Origin: Candidatus Saccharimonadota bacterium
Lineage (GTDB): Bacteria; Patescibacteriota; Saccharimonadia; Saccharimonadales; Saccharimonadaceae
Direction of reading: 5' to 3'
Length of the DNA stretch: 24,556 nt
Assembly (NCBI GenBank): GCA_027451185.1
Contig: DAIDJW010000003.1
Coordinates: forward strand, 1 to 24,556
In this document: piece by piece, positions 6,918 to 13,747 of the stretch
Layout: each line of letters starts with the position of its first letter
Position numbering within the stretch: position 1 is the first letter of the stretch
Translations under genes and position numbers: made by a program
The notes under the pieces: generated by a model
Told to the model about the DNA's origin: nothing
The model's database searches: none
What the model saw: only the letters and a program-made list of their open reading frames with translations

Positions 6918-8902
6918 GCTAGCACTGCTTTAATTCGGCGAATACCGGCGCTTGAGGCTTCTTGTTTAACAATCTTGAACTTCTTACCGTCTTCGCCCAA
7001 TTGACCAGTGTGGTCAACGTGCGGACCGCCGCAAATTTCAAGGCTGGCAATATGGTCACCCTCGCCCATTTGGTAGACCTTGACGGTTTCATTGTAGCGT
7101 TCACCGAACGGACCAATCGCACCCATGTCGAGCGCCTCTTGGGTTGGATATTCTTTAAAGGTTACCGGCAAATCTTCGGCAATCCAAGCATTAACTAGGT
7201 CTTCGATTTTACGCAAATCTTCTTCCGGCAGTTTACCGTCGTGGTTGAAGTCAAAGCGCAGACGCTCTTCGGTAATATTGCTGCCGTGCTGGCGCAGTTC
7301 GGGGCCATACAGCTGACGCAGGGCTGATTGCAACAAATGCGTTGCCGTGTGATATTTTTTGTGAATCAACGAATCACCGCCTAGACCACCTTTGAATTCA
7401 CCTTTGGTGGCAGTACGCGAACGGTTGCGCTGCTCTTCCATCTTGGTGTCAAATTGCTCACGCCAATTTGCCGGTAATTCAATTCCCTGACGAAAAGCTT
7501 CTTCGGTTGATAATTCAACCGGAAATCCGTATGTGTCATAAAGCGTAAATAGTTTCGCACCGACATTTTGCGAGTGCGACACAGAATTTTCAGAAACATC
7601 TGCAGCCCGAGTTTCGACGGGCGCCGGGGCCCCGTTCGAGACCCGGAGCGAAGCCGTTTCTGAAGGTTCTTGTGGCGCAGTTGCAAACAATTTGCGGAAT
7701 TCTTTTAAGCCGTTGCGAAGTGTTTGGCGAAAAGCTTTTTCTTCTTTAACCAGAACTGCGATGACATTGTCACGGTTTTCGGCCACTTCTGGAAAATCAT
7801 TGCGGTACAGATCAGCAATCACAGGCACGACCTGCTCCAAGAAGTTTTGCTCAATTCCCAGGTCAAAGGCAAAGCGAATCGCCCGGCGTAGTAGTCGGCG
7901 CATAACATAACCCTGCTCTTTGTTGCTCGGCACACAACCGTCAACCGCTAGGAATGTGGCGGCGCGCAGGTGGTCAGCAATCACACGCATACTTTCGGTG
8001 TGCGAATCGTATTTCTTACCACTCAGTGACTCGAGTTTTTCGATAATCGGCCACATTAGGCTAATTTTAAAGACATCGGGGTCGCCTAGTTTAGCCGCCG
8101 CAATGCGCTCCAGGCCCGAGCCGTGGTCGATGTTCTTTTGCTCAAGTTCTTCGAATTTGCCGTCGGCCACTTTGCGGTAAGCCATAAAGACGTTGTTGCC
8201 GATTTCCATAAAACGGCCGCAATCGCAGTTGGGGTGGCAAAATTCACCGAACGCTGGGTTGTGTGGCGTGCCAAAATCATAGAACATTTCGCTGTCCGGG
8301 CCACACGGGTCACCAATTGGTGTCGTTTCTGGCGAACCGTTGCGGCTCCACCAGTTTTTGCTGCCGTCATAGTAAAAAATTCGCTCGTCGTCGTGAATAC
8401 CGCGTTTGTAACCGTCGGACTCGGAACCAATTTCAGCCTCGCCGGCGCTTAAGCCGTGTTGTTCAAACAATCGCTTCCAAACGCTCGACGCTTCGGTATC
8501 CTTGGGAATGCCGTAGCGCTCGTCGCCAATGTAACAAGTTACATACAGCCGGCTCATATCGAGCCCCACCACCTGGCTTAAGAATTCGAACATCCATTCA
8601 ATTTGCTGCTCTTTAAAGTAGTCGCCCATACTCCAGTTGCCCAGCATTTCGAAGAAAGTCGTGTGGCGGTTGTCGCCGATATCGTCGATGTCTTGGGCGC
8701 GCAGACAAGTTTGGCTGTCGACAATGCGTTGGCCGTCGGGGTGTGGCTGGCCGAGCAAAAATGGAATCATCGGCTGCATGCCGCTACCAGTAAATAATGT
8801 CGTCGGGTCGTCTTTAAGAACTAGCGGCGCACGTTTGATAGCATGGTGGCCGCGTTCTTCGAAAAATTTAAGATACGCGTTGCGGATTTCTTGGGCGTTC
8901 AT
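6914..8902 (-). CDS. alaS: Alanyl-tRNA synthetase, short form without C-Ala domain, with an in-frame palindromic insertion
   Basis: AlaRS charges tRNA-Ala. The class II catalytic core fills the N-terminal part (TGSGMQPMIPFLLGQ, RFMEIGNNVFMAYRK), followed by the tRNA-recognition helices (NKEQGYVMRRLLRRAIRFAF, then LYDTYGFPVEL). The editing domain (SAD) keeps its zinc ligands HTATH (518-522) and CGGPH (624-628). The protein ends 34 residues later at 662, against about 875 in E. coli, so the coiled-coil and DHHA1/C-Ala domain is absent. Residues about 406-445 are a Ser/Ala/Pro-rich stretch between KEFRKLF and GAKLFTLYDTYGFP that typical AlaRS lacks, and its DNA is a large inverted repeat (7568-7686). 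ATG 8902 lies 7 nt after an extended -10 box. The stop shares CTAG with the convergent gene. Identity is secure. Truncation at the usual C-Ala boundary suggests a natural short form, not a frameshift. Confidence 0.96.
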   Translation of the reverse strand: MNAQEIRNAYLKFFEERGHHAIKRAPLVLKDDPTTLFTGSGMQPMIPFLLGQPHPDGQRIVDSQTCLRAQDIDDIGDNRHTTFFEMLGNWSMGDYFKEQQIEWMFEFLSQVVGLDMSRLYVTCYIGDERYGIPKDTEASSVWKRLFEQHGLSAGEAEIGSESDGYKRGIHDDERIFYYDGSKNWWSRNGSPETTPIGDPCGPDSEMFYDFGTPHNPAFGEFCHPNCDCGRFMEIGNNVFMAYRKVADGKFEELEQKNIDHGSGLERIAAAKLGDPDVFKISLMWPIIEKLESLSGKKYDSHTESMRVIADHLRAATFLAVDGCVPSNKEQGYVMRRLLRRAIRFAFDLGIEQNFLEQVVPVIADLYRNDFPEVAENRDNVIAVLVKEEKAFRQTLRNGLKEFRKLFATAPQEPSETASLRVSNGAPAPVETRAADVSENSVSHSQNVGAKLFTLYDTYGFPVELSTEEAFRQGIELPANWREQFDTKMEEQRNRSRTATKGEFKGGLGGDSLIHKKYHTATHLLQSALRQLYGPELRQHGSNITEERLRFDFNHDGKLPEEDLRKIEDLVNAWIAEDLPVTFKEYPTQEALDMGAIGPFGERYNETVKVYQMGEGDHIASLEICGGPHVDHTGQLGEDGKKFKIVKQEASSAGIRRIKAVLA
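7568..7686. repeat. Palindromic element inside alaS coding sequence
   Basis: The two halves of this about 119-nt stretch are imperfect inverted copies. Near-perfect outer segments include TTCAGAAAC (left) against GTTTCTGAA (right), and GCG.CACA against TGTGGCGC. The inner part pairs CGAGTTTCGACGGG with CCCCGTTCGAGACCCG around a GC-rich centre GCGCCGGGG. It is read in frame as about 40 residues of AlaRS. Length and position coincide with the extra peptide in the protein, which points to insertion of a palindromic repeat. Confidence 0.75.
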
Positions 8903-8909
8903 CTCTGTT

Positions 8910-8938
8910 ATTCTAGCAAGTCTGATTCGATTTTACAA
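8910..8938 (-). promoter_or_regulatory. alaS promoter (extended -10)
   Basis: TTGTAA (8933-8938), a 17-nt spacer and TAGAAT (8910-8915) preceded by TGC. Only 7 nt separate the -10 box from ATG 8902, so the mRNA would begin at or one base before the start codon. The promoter fits entirely between the last pilin stop (8944) and alaS. Confidence 0.65.
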
Positions 8939-8943
8939 TGAGA

Positions 8944-9957
8944 CTACTGGGCTCCGGCGGCGTAGAGGGCCGATATTTCATCTTGATTAAGAGCTCGTCC
9001 ATAAACCCGAACGTCGTCAATTGAACCGGTGAGCCAGCGGTTCATACCATTTTTTTGCTGGCCGATACGCAGCATTCCAGTCGTGGCGCCGGGAAGGCTA
9101 GTTGTAGCCGCCTGAATGCACTTATTACCATTCTGGTAATTCGTTACATTTGCGCCGTCCGCGGTCATTACAAGAAAATACCAGACACCAAGTGAAAGTA
9201 TGTTCGGGCAAGTCGGAGATGTAACTGCGTTTGATGCCGTATTAATACTTCCTACCCATGTCCCCGTACCATTAACGACTAACGCGTAAGGTGGGTTACT
9301 CAATGTGCCCGATATATCTTTCGACACAACACCGCTGGCTCCCGCGACAGTGTTATAGGCTGTCACCTTGACCCACGCCGAAACCGTAATGCCCATAGTT
9401 GGGTCTAGACTTGGTGAATCATTAATCGCAAACTGGGTACTTGTGGTACCATCAAAAACATACGCACCGGTTGAATTATTATTTTGGCCCTGACCGCTAA
9501 CTGCCGTAAGTGTGGCTACTGAGTTGGCGTTTCCAGATGAATCAGAACCATCGCCATTCATAAGCCACCAGCCGTTTATACCGTCACAAGTGCCGCCCTG
9601 AGGTGTTCTTAGGACATTCGTGACATAGCTGTAAGCCGAGGCATTTGACTCTGTTAAACAGTAGCTATTGGTTGTAGCGCTGTAGCGATACGCGTAAAGA
9701 CCACTCCCGTTACCTATTTGAGCGTCCGATAGTATATTCGGATAATTACCGTTATTATCGACTTTATATGTCTCAAGTTTTTGGGCGGCTTGGGCTAAAT
9801 CGGCCTTTAGCACAGAGTTACGGGCATTACCAGAGACTCCGTTATAGGCAACAATGGTGATGGCGGCCAGGATGGCAATGACGACTATGACGATTAACAG
9901 CTCCACCAACGTGAAGCCGTTATCAGTCTTATACTGTTTTGTGTAGAGTTTTATCAT
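8944..9957 (-). CDS. Type IV pilin-like protein with C-terminal LamG-like domain
   Basis: The 337-residue product has a class III (prepilin) leader, KTDNG|FTLVELLIVIVVIA, with Glu at mature position 5 and the hydrophobic N-terminal helix that assembles pilus cores. A globular pilin segment follows to about residue 125, with Cys pairs (SYCLTE, GGTCDG). The C-terminal 200 residues look like a laminin-G/concanavalin-type sandwich: WWLMNGDGSDSSGN, AYVFDGTTSTQF, ITVSAWVKV, MLRIGQQKNG and the closing SIDDVRVYGRALNQDEI. LamG domains commonly bind glycans or proteins, so a tip adhesin or minor pilin is plausible. The ATG at 9957 overlaps the preceding pilin stop (ATGA). It is the last of five pilin genes; no pilus ATPase, platform protein or prepilin peptidase is in the window. 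Confidence 0.88.
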   Translation of the reverse strand: MIKLYTKQYKTDNGFTLVELLIVIVVIAILAAITIVAYNGVSGNARNSVLKADLAQAAQKLETYKVDNNGNYPNILSDAQIGNGSGLYAYRYSATTNSYCLTESNASAYSYVTNVLRTPQGGTCDGINGWWLMNGDGSDSSGNANSVATLTAVSGQGQNNNSTGAYVFDGTTSTQFAINDSPSLDPTMGITVSAWVKVTAYNTVAGASGVVSKDISGTLSNPPYALVVNGTGTWVGSINTASNAVTSPTCPNILSLGVWYFLVMTADGANVTNYQNGNKCIQAATTSLPGATTGMLRIGQQKNGMNRWLTGSIDDVRVYGRALNQDEISALYAAGAQ

Positions 9958-10925
9958 AAAACAGGCCCGGTTGACGCCGAGTCAACTGTACCGTTATTCC
10001 AAGCCCAACCCGGGCTCGTGCCGTCAGCGTAATTATATAAAGTGGAACCCTGAGTCAGCATTGCTGCGTCGCAATCCAGCCAGTCACTAGCCAGCCATTT
10101 ATTACCCGAGTTAGCCAGGTATGCCAAGAAAGACATATGGTCGGCGCCAGAAGGGGCAACAACCGTACCCGAGAGTCTAGTCCAAGCACCTGCCGGAGCC
10201 GAGACTGCCGGCACGCCAACGTTTGATCCGATACTGGCCGAGGTAGAGTTTTGCCAGTTAACCTGTGCAATGAATATTTCAGCTTTGCTCGGCCGAACAT
10301 ATAAACTGACCGTGTACGTTCCTCCAGGTTTAATATTACCGAGCCCAGCACCATAAGGATAGCATCCACCACTAGTAGCGGTCGCGTCCGCTGTCCATGC
10401 AATATGATAAAAGTTACTTCCCGAGAAACCGACCGTCGTCTGGACAGATACGGCCACGGTGCCCCCTGCGCCGTAGTAACCCCAATAGTGAGTAGAAGCA
10501 ACGCTCGGATTTAAGACCAGGTTACTTATCGGACACGAACCGCTAGTTGGCTGACTGTTAGCACTTGATACAAAGTAGTTGGCCGTATTGTTAGTTGCCG
10601 TCACGCACCACGTAGCTGGATTGGCTGTGTTATCGACTGAATAATAATATGATGCGCCTACGGAATCGGTTATGCCAATATCAGATAGTAGGTTTGGATA
10701 AGTACTATTATCGACAAAGTATGTTCCTAGCTTAGTAGAAACCTGCGCAAGGTTGGCCTGAAGAGCCGAAGCTTGGGCACGTTTGCTAACTCCGTTATAG
10801 GCTACCACCGTGATAGCCGCTAGGATGGCGATGACAACGATGACGATTAATAGCTCCACTAACGTGAAGCCACTTCGCTGCAGTTGGGTGTGTTGTTGTG
10901 ACTGATTCAGCTTAGCTCGGCTCAT
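9954..10925 (-). CDS. Type IV pilin-like protein with jelly-roll/carbohydrate-binding-like C-terminal region
   Basis: A 323-residue prepilin with leader QRSG|FTLVELLIVIVVIA, followed by the pilin helix and the segment SKRAQASALQANLAQVSTKL. It is paralogous to its neighbours. After a pilin-type Cys region (ATWCVTATN, SGSCPISN) comes NLVLNPSVAS and a beta-rich domain of about 170 residues with KPGGTYTVSLYVRPSK, AGAWTRLSGTVVAPSG and a final GSTLYNYADGTSPGWAWNNG. That organisation resembles CBM4/9-like jelly rolls found in enzymes and actinophage tail proteins (recalled, not searched). I start at ATG 10925 because its ATGA overlaps the previous stop; an upstream in-frame ATG at 10970 would add 15 residues that lie inside the previous gene. 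Expected location is the cell surface after prepilin processing. Confidence 0.88.
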   Translation of the reverse strand: MSRAKLNQSQQHTQLQRSGFTLVELLIVIVVIAILAAITVVAYNGVSKRAQASALQANLAQVSTKLGTYFVDNSTYPNLLSDIGITDSVGASYYYSVDNTANPATWCVTATNNTANYFVSSANSQPTSGSCPISNLVLNPSVASTHYWGYYGAGGTVAVSVQTTVGFSGSNFYHIAWTADATATSGGCYPYGAGLGNIKPGGTYTVSLYVRPSKAEIFIAQVNWQNSTSASIGSNVGVPAVSAPAGAWTRLSGTVVAPSGADHMSFLAYLANSGNKWLASDWLDCDAAMLTQGSTLYNYADGTSPGWAWNNGTVDSASTGPVL

Positions 10926-11941
10926 AGTGCTGGTCCAATCGAGCTTGAGGCGTTTGGGGTGCCAGTCCAAGCCCAGCCAGGGCTGGAGCCGTCGGCGTAG
11001 TTATAGAGGGTTGAACCTTGGGTGACCATGAGGCCGGTACCATCGAGGGTGTCACCAACCGCCCAGGCAGACGTGGGGCTCATCGACGGTGTAACGACGC
11101 CAGTGATACGCACTGCGCCAGCTGGCGCAGTCATAGTAGTAGAAATCCGCGTCCAAGTATTCGCGAGAAGTGTGGCCGTTATCGGACCTACAAAGAATGT
11201 CCCGACCACGGCACCAGTCGAGTCGCGCCAGGCCATTTCGTTATGCCAGTCGCCAGTGAAGCTCTTTGATGAGCGCAAGTAGGAAGAGATGGTATAGACG
11301 GCTCCCGCCGAAACCGGCATTCCGCTTGTCGTATCGGTTCCACTTCGGGAGTAGTTGCAGTAGCCGAACCCCGTGGCCCCGCTGCCGCTAACCGCAGGAG
11401 CGGTTGTCCATGTCTTGCGTATATAGGTGGAAAGGCCCGCCGGTCCGTCTATCGCTCCGGTAACTAGCGTTGTGGTGCCAGCACCGCCCGACCCGAACCA
11501 CTGCGGTAGCCATCCGAGCGTACCGGGGACGTTGAGATTGGCCGTTGCTGCCGGGTCGCGTGCCAAATTCACCACACAAGCACTATCGCTTGGTGTATTG
11601 GTTGTGGAGCTAATTGAGAATTGTTGAGTGCCTTGGGTAGCAGTTAGACAATAGGTTGCAGGGTTGGTAGTGTTGTTGGCGCCGTAGGTTAGTGTTGTAG
11701 TGGGGTCTGATTTTAGTAGCGTTAGGAGAGTGGTTTGGTCTGGTGGATAGTTGCCGTTATTATCTACTCGGTAGAGCTCTAGTTTAGTTGAAGCTTGAGC
11801 TAGATTAGCTTTAATGGCGGCGGCTTGAGCGTTACTAGCGACACCGCGATAGGCTACCACCGAGATGGCCGCTAGGATGGCGATGACAACGATGACGATG
11901 AGGAGCTCGACGAGGGTAAAACCGGTGTTTCTTTTGCGCAT
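10922..11941 (-). CDS. Type IV pilin-like protein with phage-tail-like jelly-roll C-terminal region
   Basis: A 339-residue prepilin: MRKRNTG|FTLVELLIVIVVIA, pilin helix and Cys-bearing head (ATYCLTATQ, SACVVNLARDP). It is followed by a C-terminal domain with ARDPAATANLNVPGTLGW, MPVSAGAVYTISSYLRSSK, ANTWTRISTTMTAPAGA and GDTLDGTGLMVTQGSTLYNY, then WAWTGTPNASSS near the end. The ending closely matches the first gene of the cluster. ATG 11941 is chosen over the upstream ATG at 11999-12001: it has a purine-rich GGGTGGG 4 nt ahead that is repeated before the paralogous gene at 13683, while the upstream ATG overlaps a -10 box. The first 60 codons and the leader are a near-identical direct repeat of that paralogue, so the gene arose by duplication or has undergone gene conversion. 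Confidence 0.88.
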   Translation of the reverse strand: MRKRNTGFTLVELLIVIVVIAILAAISVVAYRGVASNAQAAAIKANLAQASTKLELYRVDNNGNYPPDQTTLLTLLKSDPTTTLTYGANNTTNPATYCLTATQGTQQFSISSTTNTPSDSACVVNLARDPAATANLNVPGTLGWLPQWFGSGGAGTTTLVTGAIDGPAGLSTYIRKTWTTAPAVSGSGATGFGYCNYSRSGTDTTSGMPVSAGAVYTISSYLRSSKSFTGDWHNEMAWRDSTGAVVGTFFVGPITATLLANTWTRISTTMTAPAGAVRITGVVTPSMSPTSAWAVGDTLDGTGLMVTQGSTLYNYADGSSPGWAWTGTPNASSSIGPAL

Positions 11942-11962
11942 TGCCCACCCTAATTTAAATAA
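11849..11962. repeat. Direct repeat copy 2: pilin 5' end and ribosome binding region
   Basis: This 114-nt stretch matches 13591-13704 with about 8 mismatches at a constant offset of 1742 nt. It covers the leader with the ribosome binding site AGGGTGGGCAATG and the codons for the prepilin leader and N-terminal helix of the pilin gene starting at 11941. Confidence 0.8.
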
Positions 11963-11999
11963 TGATAAATACTTGAATATAACACTATATACGGAGTTC

Positions 12000-12008
12000 A
12001 TTATATCA
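12000..12008 (-). promoter_or_regulatory. Internal extended -10 promoter in the pilin cluster
   Basis: TGATATAAT on the minus strand, with no convincing -35. Predicted start near 11993 gives a leader of about 52 nt to ATG 11941. It could supply extra transcription of the last three pilin genes. Confidence 0.45.
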
Positions 12009-12040
12009 CGATATCCGGCGTTAGTCCTGCTTTATGTGGC

Positions 12041-12058
12041 CCCGCAATGCTATGCGGG
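12041..12058 (-). other. Small hairpin at the end of the 200-residue pilin gene
   Basis: CCCGCA pairs perfectly with TGCGGG around a 6-nt loop, and the TAG stop of the gene lies in the loop. No T-run follows on the minus strand, so it is not a normal intrinsic terminator. It could shield the 3' end or separate the first two pilin genes from the last three. Confidence 0.35.
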
Positions 12059-12652
12059 ATTAAGCGGCACCCAACAAACTGAAACACCCATATGGTAATA
12101 GGTTGGACCACTCGATGGTGGTGTTGAGAAAAAGCTAGGCCAGCCTCCTGAAGCCACGGGGCCTACCGGACATGACGTGTAGCCTTCAAGTATATAAATC
12201 AAGAAGGCTGAGTTAACCCCATCTAAGGTGGGGTACGACGTAGATGGTGATCTGGCGGGTATGTAACCAAGGTCGCCATCCGAAGTTGCAGCCGTGCCCG
12301 GACCATCGCTCGGTACCGGTAAGGCCGAGATTATCGTTTGTAGGGCCGACTCTAGCGCCGCGCTGCGCGTCCAGTTGCCTGTCGCCGTGGTGCAATAAAC
12401 CGCATCTTGCCCAAGACAATACATTGGCCCGGTGGGCACAACAGGATAGCTACCGTTCTGCGCTAAATATGCCTGAAGTGCCGTTAGATAATCATGTGCC
12501 GCATTCACTGTTTGTGTATTACGGGCACGCTGCTGGATACCATTATATGAAATGATTGATATCGTGGCTAGGATGGCAATTACAACAATCACGATGAGGA
12601 GCTCGACCAGGGTAAAACCCGAAGCCGCATATCGCTTCTTGTGAGTGTTCAT
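12050..12652 (-). CDS. Type IV pilin-like protein without an added C-terminal domain
   Basis: A 200-residue prepilin and the only member of the cluster with an ordinary pilin or pseudopilin length. Leader KRYAASG|FTLVELLIVIVVIA is followed by ATISIISYNGIQQRARNTQT, typical of the conserved helix, then a helical spine (VNAAHDYLTALQAYLAQNGS) and a small head with Cys in GPMYCLGQDAVYCTT and later SCPVG and SVCWVP. Four Cys could form two disulfides. It is the best candidate for a main structural pilin here, although abundance cannot be judged from sequence. The ATG at 12652 overlaps the previous stop (TAATG); 108 nt separate its stop from the next start, with a hairpin and an extra promoter in that gap. 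Confidence 0.88.
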   Translation of the reverse strand: MNTHKKRYAASGFTLVELLIVIVVIAILATISIISYNGIQQRARNTQTVNAAHDYLTALQAYLAQNGSYPVVPTGPMYCLGQDAVYCTTATGNWTRSAALESALQTIISALPVPSDGPGTAATSDGDLGYIPARSPSTSYPTLDGVNSAFLIYILEGYTSCPVGPVASGGWPSFFSTPPSSGPTYYHMGVSVCWVPLNPA

Positions 12653-13683
12653 TATAGCACCGGCCCGGTCGACGTTGAGGCGTTCGGCGTACCGCTCCAG
12701 ATCCAGCTTGGACTATTGCCGTCGGCGTAATTATACAGAGTTGAGCCCCTAGTAACCATAAGACCGGTGGCATCATAGGTGTCGCCAATTGAGTCGGCGT
12801 TTGAGTCGGTAGATCGTACCATAAAAGCTAAATAATTCGTACCGGCAGGCATTGTGTATGTATCACTAATACGCACCCAGTTATTTGTTGACGATAACAC
12901 ACTGACCGTGCCAAGACTGCCGCTCACCCAGTTGCTGTTGTCTATTGCTGGCCTAGCGATGATCGCAAAATGACGCGCTGGGCCAGAATACCTTATGTAG
13001 CACGATATTGTATAGGTTTGACCTCCTGACACCGGCAGATTAGCATACGACGCATCATCCACCGGTGACGATACCTCTGTATTGCCATCAACTGTAAACC
13101 CGTGACCCGGGTTAGTGGCGGTGGTTACCGTAAATCTGTCGATTGTATCTATGCCGACGGGGCCGTCGGTTGCCCCGGTTAGGATAGAGTATGTACCGTC
13201 GTTACCGTACCTATCGTTGCGTAGACCGGTTCCCGTATTGGCGGCAACCGGTAAATAGTTAGTACCTCTGGGTACTGTCGCTAAATTCGTTATCGCTGCT
13301 ACCCCATTCTGGCCGTGACCAGGACAGCCGCCTGGGGTTGGGATGGTGTGGTCGGTGTTGTTCTGGTAGTAGCTGGTAGTGCCGGACGTGGCAGTAACAC
13401 ACCAGGTGGCTGGAGTAGCGGTATTGTTAACGCTGTACTGGTATGAGACATTGCTAGTGTTTTGAATGTTGAGAGCCGATAGTTGAGTTGGATAGGCATT
13501 GTTGTCAACGAAGTAGCTCGAAATAGCGTGATTAATTTGTGACAGTTGTTCCTGAGCGACAGAGGCTTGAGCACGTTTACTTATGCCGTTATAGGCTACC
13601 ACTGTGATAGCCGCCAGGATGGCGATGACAACGATGACGATGAGGAGCTCGACGAGAGTAAAACCGGTGTTTCGTTTGTGCAT
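12652..13683 (-). CDS. Type IV pilin-like protein with jelly-roll C-terminal region, first of the cluster
   Basis: A 343-residue prepilin, MHKRNTG|FTLVELLIVIVVIA, with the SKRAQASVAQEQLSQINHAI helix and a Cys pair (ATWCVTATSG, GGCPGHGQNG). From about residue 135 it continues NLATVPRGTNYLPVA into a beta domain with LPVSGGQTYTISCYIRYSG, TNNWVRISDTYTMPAG, GDTYDATGLMVTRGSTLYNY and SGTPNASTSTGPVL at the very end. The order (an N-L-x-x-x-P entry, a TYT-S-Y-R strand, a W-x-R-I/L-S strand, GDT-D-x-TG, then the WxGTPNAS tail) resembles carbohydrate-binding-like modules in actinobacteriophage tail proteins; this is from memory. An AGGGTGGGC element lies directly before ATG 13683, and an extended -10 box lies 32 nt upstream. 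Probably a surface adhesin carried on a pilus. Confidence 0.88.
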   Translation of the reverse strand: MHKRNTGFTLVELLIVIVVIAILAAITVVAYNGISKRAQASVAQEQLSQINHAISSYFVDNNAYPTQLSALNIQNTSNVSYQYSVNNTATPATWCVTATSGTTSYYQNNTDHTIPTPGGCPGHGQNGVAAITNLATVPRGTNYLPVAANTGTGLRNDRYGNDGTYSILTGATDGPVGIDTIDRFTVTTATNPGHGFTVDGNTEVSSPVDDASYANLPVSGGQTYTISCYIRYSGPARHFAIIARPAIDNSNWVSGSLGTVSVLSSTNNWVRISDTYTMPAGTNYLAFMVRSTDSNADSIGDTYDATGLMVTRGSTLYNYADGNSPSWIWSGTPNASTSTGPVL

Positions 13684-13704
13684 TGCCCACCCTAACTTAA
13701 ATAC
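13591..13704. repeat. Direct repeat copy 1: pilin 5' end and ribosome binding region
   Basis: Partner of 11849-11962, about 8 differences in 114 nt, most of them silent or outside the coding part. It includes the AGGGTGGGCAATG translation start region of the first pilin gene. Confidence 0.8.
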
Positions 13705-13715
13705 TAGATGAGGTA

Positions 13716-13724
13716 ATTATAACA
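13716..13724 (-). promoter_or_regulatory. Promoter of the pilin cluster (extended -10)
   Basis: TGTTATAAT on the minus strand in the 64-nt gap after mnmA, no clear -35. Predicted start near 13709 leaves a leader of about 26 nt containing the GGGTGGG ribosome binding site of the first pilin gene. Confidence 0.6.
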
Positions 13725-13747
13725 TGCCGTTTAAGCTTTAATTGTTA

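Noticed and set aside
6914..8902. AlaRS shortened by a frameshift
   Set aside because: The reading frame ends cleanly at the known editing-domain boundary, and the DNA beyond is another gene on the opposite strand, not C-Ala remnants.
11942..12001. Longer start of the third pilin gene at 12001
   Set aside because: That ATG overlaps a TATAAT box; the prepilin leader starting at 11941 has a proper ribosome binding site shared with its paralogue.
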